DNA of 9,128 bases, taken from Candidatus Heimdallarchaeota archaeon. Lineage in GTDB: Archaea > Asgardarchaeota > Heimdallarchaeia > Heimdallarchaeales > Kariarchaeaceae. The stretch lies in contig DAOUUM010000083.1 of assembly GCA_030668165.1 (NCBI GenBank), positions 1 through 9,128 of the forward strand, in the 5' to 3' direction. Position 1 is the first letter of the stretch, and every line of letters begins with the position of its first letter. Both the position numbers and the translations under genes were made by a program. This document shows positions 5,528-9,128 of the stretch, piece by piece. The notes below the pieces were generated by a model. It did no database searches. It saw only the letters and a list, made by a program, of their open reading frames with translations, and was not told where the DNA came from.

Positions 5528-6493
5528 ATGAAAAAGTATTATCTAGTTAGTCTCTTAATAGTATTCTCACTATTCAGTGCTCCCCAGCTGATATCCGCCC
5601 AGGATGCTCCTGTAAAAGTTGTTGCAACAATGAGTTTTTTGGGTGATTGGTCCCAGCAGCTACTTGGTCCGGATGCTGAAATTACAACTCTTATCGGTGA
5701 GGATCAGGATCCCCATCAATTTGAGTTAACTGCATCCCAGCTGACTGCACTTAGTGAATCTGATGTCATTATTGCTTTTGGTATGGTTGAATTTGATGAG
5801 TGGCTGACGGATTTTATTGAAGATGACGCTGAGATGGCCGCTAAAGTATTTTATTCGACTGATGGTAATGATTACAGCGAGTTAGATCCTTTACTTGGTT
5901 TCAATAATCCTCATCTGTGGTTGGGTCCTGACATAGCCAAGGAACTGGTCACCAACATGAAAAATCATTTTGAGGATATTGAATTGATAGATTTGACAAC
6001 TCTTGAGAATAATTATGAGATTTATATGAATACTTTGGATTCCATCCTCAATACTATTACAGAGATGTCTGAAGAATTCAGTGGTACCAAAGTGGTGGTG
6101 GATCACCCTGCATACTTCTACCTATTGAAACTACTGGGTATAGAGCGAGTCGGTGCCATCGAGGAGAAAGAGGGTGTGGAAAGTTCTCCTTCACATATCC
6201 AGGATATCCAAGAAGCAATGGAGGCAGAGGACGTAAATTTGATAATTGCAAGTCGTACCCATTCAAGCGATGATGTTGAGGAACTGGCTGTGAATACCAA
6301 TTCAAGTATCGCATACATGGTTGCCCTTCCCGGAGAATTGACCCCCACCTATATTGATGTTTTGAATTACAATCTTGATGCACTTGAGAATCCAGATCAA
6401 CCCTCTATCAATGTGGGATTACCAGTAAATACCTATTTTGTGATATTCTCATTCTTTGTAATGATACCCATAATCAGAAAATTCAGGAAATAA
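5528..6493 (+). CDS. znuA: Metal ABC transporter substrate-binding protein with C-terminal membrane anchor (ZnuA/TroA-like)
   Basis: This 321-residue extracellular metal receptor feeds the ZnuB/ZnuC-like importer. Residues 1-24 form a signal peptide (MKKYY, a hydrophobic core, and likely cleavage after SA-24). The three histidines expected at the metal site are all present: His63 in DPHQ, His129 in NPHLWLGP and His193 in VVDHPAYF. The fourth ligand, usually Asp or Glu near the end, could lie in the LPGELTPTYID stretch. No His-rich loop typical of many ZnuA proteins is visible; the corresponding segment is acidic. Instead of a lipobox Cys, a hydrophobic segment at about 302-316 followed by RKFRK anchors the C-terminus in the membrane, a common archaeal design. 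The gene is divergent from its importer operon and probably controlled through the palindrome at 5508-5525. Zn2+ or Mn2+ are both possible. Confidence 0.92.
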   Translation: MKKYYLVSLLIVFSLFSAPQLISAQDAPVKVVATMSFLGDWSQQLLGPDAEITTLIGEDQDPHQFELTASQLTALSESDVIIAFGMVEFDEWLTDFIEDDAEMAAKVFYSTDGNDYSELDPLLGFNNPHLWLGPDIAKELVTNMKNHFEDIELIDLTTLENNYEIYMNTLDSILNTITEMSEEFSGTKVVVDHPAYFYLLKLLGIERVGAIEEKEGVESSPSHIQDIQEAMEAEDVNLIIASRTHSSDDVEELAVNTNSSIAYMVALPGELTPTYIDVLNYNLDALENPDQPSINVGLPVNTYFVIFSFFVMIPIIRKFRK

Positions 6494-6508
6494 GAATCCT
6501 CTTACTAA

Positions 6509-7303
6509 TTATTTTCCCTTGTAATTAATCTCGATATTGATATCACTTCCAACATTTAACATATCAAAATGTTTGCTGGCCATCGCAAGATATCCCACCA
6601 GTTCCAGTGTATCAGAGGAACCCAATAGGGTACCAAAATGATACTTGTCCAGGTCGGCATAGGTATTCACATAGGGTAGCTTGGCAATCAGATTATTTTG
6701 GTGGTAAATATTGATAGTTTCGATCTCATCAGTATTCTCCAGGATGAAATTAGTCACAATATTTCCGAATTTATCGATATAAACAATCATTCCCTGTTCA
6801 TCATGTTTCACAGGGCATATATCCAACTCGACGAGATTATCAAATTTTTTAGCTATGTTGGATAGATCGATCTCCTCGCCCAGTCCCAGCATCTTGGCAA
6901 TCAGAGCAGCTACCGGTGCAAACTGATCCCTTCCGTGGAAAGTAAAACTTGGTAATTTTTCAGGCATAATTTCAAATACCTCGGAGGGATACATCTTAAC
7001 AAGTGAGTACAGTATCCCATTATTTGGAGCAACAAAAAATCGTCCATTTATCTTGGCAACTATTGCCTCTCTGCTGGTCCCAACCGTTGGATCTATGACC
7101 ACCAAAAAAATGACATCTTCCGGAAAATAGTTTATTGAACTTAAAAGAACCCAGGATCCTGATATCACGTCAAATCTGGATGCCAGTGATATATCAATTG
7201 TCTGCACCCGGTGACAGATCCCCTTGATCACTCCCTTCATCACTGCTGAGTAGTAATCATCTTTGAAATCACTTAATATTGCGATCATTGGAAGTGGATC
7301 CAT
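6509..7303 (-). CDS. S-adenosyl-L-methionine hydrolase / SAM hydroxide adenosyltransferase (DUF62)
   Basis: This 264-residue cytoplasmic enzyme is predicted to hydrolyse SAM to adenosine and L-methionine. Family motifs appear in order: ILSDFKDDYYSAVMKGVI (9-26, equal to the usual TDFG...D.Y...MKGVI), DPTVGTSRE (71-79), APNNGIL (92-98), FHGRDQFAPVAA (122-133) and IDKFGNIVTNF (176-186). The Asp, Arg and His that position the attacking water correspond to Asp71, Arg78 and His123 and are all kept. The length is normal. A TATA-like TTATTTAT is centred 24.5 bases before the ATG at 7303, which supports this start over Met6 and predicts a leaderless mRNA. The gene converges on the receptor gene with only 15 bases between stops, and diverges from thioredoxin. 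No functional link with the metal genes is evident. Confidence 0.9.
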   Translation of the reverse strand: MDPLPMIAILSDFKDDYYSAVMKGVIKGICHRVQTIDISLASRFDVISGSWVLLSSINYFPEDVIFLVVIDPTVGTSREAIVAKINGRFFVAPNNGILYSLVKMYPSEVFEIMPEKLPSFTFHGRDQFAPVAALIAKMLGLGEEIDLSNIAKKFDNLVELDICPVKHDEQGMIVYIDKFGNIVTNFILENTDEIETINIYHQNNLIAKLPYVNTYADLDKYHFGTLLGSSDTLELVGYLAMASKHFDMLNVGSDINIEINYKGK

Positions 7304-7323
7304 AATAATTATTCGTATTATGC

Positions 7324-7331
7324 ATAAATAA
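7324..7331 (-). promoter_or_regulatory. TATA box of the SAM hydrolase gene
   Basis: TTATTTAT on the minus strand is centred 24.5 bases upstream of the ATG at 7303. No Shine-Dalgarno motif lies in between. Confidence 0.6.
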
Positions 7332-7346
7332 GTGTTGTTAAGTGTG

Positions 7347-7358
7347 ATATTGCAATAT
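7347..7358. repeat. 12-bp palindrome upstream of the SAM hydrolase promoter
   Basis: ATATTGCAATAT is a perfect palindrome about 20 bases upstream of the SAM hydrolase TATA box, in the divergent region shared with thioredoxin. In AT-rich DNA such a short palindrome may be chance. The remainder of 7304-7514 shows only promoter elements and no plausible gene. Confidence 0.25.
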
Positions 7359-7460
7359 TATAAAGATTTAATGGCTCTGAGGTAAGATTTCAAATAATCG
7401 ATAATTGAATTTAGTAGAAATTGATACGAAGGTGGGTTATGTGCCAATCCTAGCAAGGGT

Positions 7461-7483
7461 GGTAAGCGTTACTAAACCTTACC
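7461..7483. promoter_or_regulatory. Inverted repeat next to the thioredoxin TATA box, candidate operator
   Basis: GGTAAG (7461-7466) and CTTACC (7478-7483) are perfect 6-bp inverted repeats spaced by 11 bases. A second dyad, GTAA-GCG-TTAC (7462-7472), is nested in the left half. The right arm touches the TATA element and covers the place of the TFB recognition element. It could be an activator or repressor site. Confidence 0.4.
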
Positions 7484-7493
7484 TTTATAAATA
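7484..7493 (+). promoter_or_regulatory. TATA box of the thioredoxin gene
   Basis: TTTATAAATA is centred about 26-27 bases before the ATG at 7515. This supports that start, rather than Met22 or Met28, and a leaderless transcript. Confidence 0.7.
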
Positions 7494-7514
7494 AGAAAAC
7501 CGTACTTATTATAG

Positions 7515-7970
7515 ATGATAGATAAGGACACTGATCCTGAGATAGAAGCTATCAGAAACAAAAGAGCTGAAAATATTATGAGCACCACACAATCAATGAC
7601 TGAACCCACAAACCTGAACGATGAATCTTTTGAAGAATTTATTAAGAACACACCCATTGTAGTCGTAGACTTCTGGGCAGAATGGTGTAGACCCTGCAAG
7701 ATGGTAGGACCTGTACTGGCTGAACTAGCCGACGAATATACCGGAAAAGTCTGGGTTGGCAAGGTAGATGTAGACGCACATCCATCAATCGCACAAAAAT
7801 ATGGTGCCTCGAGTATTCCCACTTTCTGGGCCTTCAAAGAGGGTGTTCCAGTTGGAAGATTCGTAGGAGCATATCCCAAGCCACAGTTCATAGATGTGTT
7901 TAACCAACTAGTCGATCTCGACATGGACAAGGTCCGAGAAGAGATGGCACAGCAAGAGAAACAAGCTTAA
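7515..7970 (+). CDS. Thioredoxin with N-terminal extension
   Basis: This 151-residue thioredoxin reduces disulfides in cytoplasmic proteins. The redox site is WCRPCK (57-62) with Cys58 and Cys61. The buried Asp52 (VVVDFWAEWC) and the cis-proline Pro102 (SSIPTF) are in their usual places. The fold continues through KVDVDAHPSIAQKYG and a conserved Gly-rich stretch near 110-119 to a helical, charged C-terminus. Ordinary thioredoxins are about 105-110 residues. Here about 30 extra residues precede the domain, beginning MIDKDTDPEIEAIRNKRAE. This resembles the short helical DPEL-x-AIR-x-KR motif at the start of archaeal PDCD5 proteins and some archaeal thioredoxins. The promoter spacing supports the long start. 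The gene stands alone, and no reductase gene is nearby. Confidence 0.93.
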   Translation: MIDKDTDPEIEAIRNKRAENIMSTTQSMTEPTNLNDESFEEFIKNTPIVVVDFWAEWCRPCKMVGPVLAELADEYTGKVWVGKVDVDAHPSIAQKYGASSIPTFWAFKEGVPVGRFVGAYPKPQFIDVFNQLVDLDMDKVREEMAQQEKQA

Positions 7971-7991
7971 TTTAAATTTATTAAAAACCTT

Positions 7992-8006
7992 GATCGGATT
8001 TCGATC
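7992..8006. repeat. Small inverted repeat downstream of thioredoxin
   Basis: GATCG and CGATC (7992-7996 and 8002-8006) flank a five-base loop, 22 bases after the thioredoxin stop. A loop plus the T-rich stretch beyond might help termination. The rest of 7971-8165 is AT-rich spacer between convergent genes, with nothing else that I can support. Confidence 0.25.
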
Positions 8007-8165
8007 CTCTCATCGGTTTCTAATCTTGTCTCACTTACCAATGAGAATAACCTATTGTAAATCAGATTGGATGAATTGTCTAATTGCACGCTAGATAGTA
8101 CTACAAAGATTATTTAAACTAAGTAGACATCAATCAATATCCTTTGGATTTATTAATCTGTTTCC

Positions 8166-8732
8166 TTAAGATTCTTCGTCTTCATATTCTTCATCCTCAT
8201 ATTCGTCATCCTCTCCCATATAGGTTTTCAGCACCTCAATAATTATTCTCGATGCAAAATCAGGGTCTTCTGACATTAAATTAGAATGATAGTTCCATAT
8301 TTTTTGATTATTAAGTGTGACCCTAAGGTTATACGACGTACTATCAATTACTACCGGTTGTATACCCTCTTTTATGTATGTTAGAAATGAGTTTTGAATA
8401 AGAGACTCTGCAAATTCATCAAATTTGATCCTTGTATCGTGTTCAGATACATCCGGCAAATCAATAAGAGGGGATATATTCTTCTGAATAGAATGAGGTG
8501 TAATATAAACACGATTCATCTCTGGAAACCATGCTGATTGACTTGTCACCTCAATTGATTTTATATCAGACTTTTGTACTCCGTATTTTATAATGGTTTG
8601 GAAGTTTACATAATTACTGATTAAATCATTTACACCCTCCACATTCAAATCCTGAAATTCCTCAGATTTATATTTTTCAATTAATGTATCTAGATCCTCA
8701 AATATAGATTTCTTATAAGCAGCAAGATCCAT
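8166..8732 (-). CDS. Unrecognised protein with repetitive acidic C-terminal tail
   Basis: From the ATG at 8732 the product is 188 residues. It opens with a charged helical stretch (MDLAAYKKSIFEDLDTLIEK) and seems to be a soluble mixed alpha/beta protein. It ends in a low-complexity acidic tail with the repeat EDDEYEDEEYEDEES. No membrane segment, signal peptide, Cys or known motif is visible, and I do not recognise the family. The frame extends upstream to a TTG at 8831 (221 residues), and an ATG at 8744 is also possible. I chose 8732 because TATAAAAT (8755-8762) is centred 26.5 bases before it, matching the other leaderless genes here. This also leaves a 122-base gap to the divergent small frame. 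The acidic tail suggests binding to basic or nucleic-acid-associated partners, but this is a guess. Confidence 0.75.
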   Translation of the reverse strand: MDLAAYKKSIFEDLDTLIEKYKSEEFQDLNVEGVNDLISNYVNFQTIIKYGVQKSDIKSIEVTSQSAWFPEMNRVYITPHSIQKNISPLIDLPDVSEHDTRIKFDEFAESLIQNSFLTYIKEGIQPVVIDSTSYNLRVTLNNQKIWNYHSNLMSEDPDFASRIIIEVLKTYMGEDDEYEDEEYEDEES

Positions 8733-8754
8733 GAAGTAATGCATTGTGAGGACT

Positions 8755-8762
8755 ATTTTATA
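8755..8762 (-). promoter_or_regulatory. TATA box used to choose the start of the acidic-tail gene
   Basis: TATAAAAT on the minus strand lies inside the near-palindrome CTATAAAATAG (8753-8763) and is centred 26.5 bases before the ATG at 8732. If real, the 33 residues encoded between the TTG at 8831 and that ATG are not translated. Confidence 0.5.
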
Positions 8763-8854
8763 GTTTGACAGATTGAAGGATTTATTTGCCCAATAATTGA
8801 TACTAATGTGATCTGAGTTGAGATAACCCAAAGTAAATTAGGTATCCATCTTCA

Positions 8855-9016
8855 ATGCCATTTATGTTCTCAAATATAGAATTAACACTGTTCCTAGCCC
8901 TGTCTCACCTAAATCTACATAATTTAGACTATTTATGGAACAATATTCAAGACAATTATTTAGATTTTGAAATCATCAAGGAAATTGAAGTATCAGATGA
9001 TGAATTTCTTAAATAA
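8855..9016 (+). CDS. Possible small acidic protein of 53 residues
   Basis: A short frame runs from ATG 8855 to TAA 9014-9016. The product has a hydrophobic, Leu-rich helical first half (NIELTLFLALSHLNLHNLDY) and an acidic second half (EIIKEIEVSDDEFLK), a balanced composition that looks like a real protein rather than a chance frame. A second in-frame ATG at 8864 fits better with a weak TATA-like TAAATTA about 27 bases upstream. There is no Shine-Dalgarno motif. It is divergent from the acidic-tail gene. I do not recognise it. The first half could be the start of a winged-helix domain, but this is only a resemblance in the spacing of hydrophobic residues. Confidence 0.4.
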   Translation: MPFMFSNIELTLFLALSHLNLHNLDYLWNNIQDNYLDFEIIKEIEVSDDEFLK

Positions 9017-9020
9017 AAGC

Positions 9021-9028
9021 TATAAAAA
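9021..9028 (+). promoter_or_regulatory. TATA-like element near the right edge
   Basis: TATAAAAA lies 33 bases before an ATG at 9058, slightly farther than the spacing of the leaderless genes here. That ATG opens a frame of only 16 codons before TAG (9106-9108), so what this element drives is unclear. Confidence 0.3.
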
Positions 9029-9128
9029 GATGACCTTGTTTTGTGAAAGCGGAAATCATGATAAAGTTGGTAGAGGATCAATCTAGTACAGTGAAATTTT
9101 ACCAATAGGTGCTGTAACAGTAGATAAT

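Noticed and set aside
5514..5531. Short upstream frame (ATG CAT CGT AAT ATA TGA) overlapping the receptor start as ATGA
   Set aside because: It is a by-product of the palindrome. With the TATA box at 5500-5507 the transcript should start at or near 5528, so this frame would not be in the mRNA.
6078..6383. Minus-strand frames of 101 and 76 codons over the receptor gene
   Set aside because: They are antisense to a gene with signal peptide, metal ligands and anchor. There is no promoter or ribosome site and the composition is unlike a protein.
7472..7930. Minus-strand 152-codon frame opposite thioredoxin
   Set aside because: It is a shadow of the clear thioredoxin gene. The composition is Ser/Thr-rich without family motifs, and it runs into the thioredoxin promoter.
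8733..8831. Upstream extension of the acidic-tail protein to the TTG at 8831
   Set aside because: The TATA box at 8755-8762 would lie inside the gene, TTG is a weak start without a Shine-Dalgarno, and the extension leaves only 23 bases to the divergent small frame. It is not fully excluded.
1..9128. CRISPR array, tRNA, rRNA, insertion sequence or toxin-antitoxin pair
   Set aside because: I looked for regularly spaced repeats, cloverleaf-like dyads, transposase motifs and terminal inverted repeats with target duplications and found none. Faint or degenerate elements could be missed by eye.

Overview
This window looks like chromosomal DNA from an AT-rich archaeon, probably mesophilic. The evidence is in the promoters. 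At least five genes have an AT-rich TATA element centred about 24-27 nt upstream of the start codon, which predicts leaderless mRNAs. Genes inside operons instead carry Shine-Dalgarno motifs that overlap the previous stop codon. The metal-binding lipoprotein-like receptor has a signal peptide and a C-terminal membrane anchor, the SAM hydrolase belongs to a family common in archaea, and the thioredoxin has an archaeal-style N-terminal extension. An Asgard-like or related lineage is possible, but the sequence alone cannot settle this.

Layout, left to right. (1) The 3' end of an unrecognised charged, helical protein gene (+, to 209), followed by a palindrome plus T-run that could be its terminator. 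(2) A minus-strand three-gene operon (3047 to 314) encoding a DrrA-like ABC ATPase and two paralogous ABC-2 permeases, together a heterodimeric exporter. Its core promoter sits inside a nested inverted repeat. (3) A metal-uptake locus. A DtxR/MntR-like regulator, a ZnuB/TroC-type permease and a ZnuC-type ATPase form a tight minus-strand operon (about 5430 to 3212). The divergent membrane-anchored ZnuA/TroA-type receptor gene runs on the plus strand (5528-6493). A perfect 18-bp palindrome lies between the receptor's TATA box and its start codon and is the obvious operator candidate. (4) A minus-strand SAM hydroxide adenosyltransferase (DUF62) gene, converging on the receptor gene. (5) A divergent thioredoxin gene with a dyad next to its TATA box. 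(6) An unrecognised minus-strand protein with a repetitive acidic tail, a possible 53-residue plus-strand small protein, and an unresolved promoter-like stretch at the right edge.

How the genes work together: the receptor captures Zn2+ or Mn2+ outside the cell, the permease and ATPase import it, and the regulator most likely represses the receptor promoter through the palindrome. Two features of the regulator are odd. Its open frame has no standard start codon before the winged helix, and the residues expected at the primary metal site of DtxR are replaced. The exporter's substrate cannot be told from sequence. No CRISPR array, tRNA, rRNA, insertion sequence or phage gene was seen. I found no convincing wholly new system. 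The items most worth a second look are the metal regulator with its operator, and the small or unassigned genes on the right.
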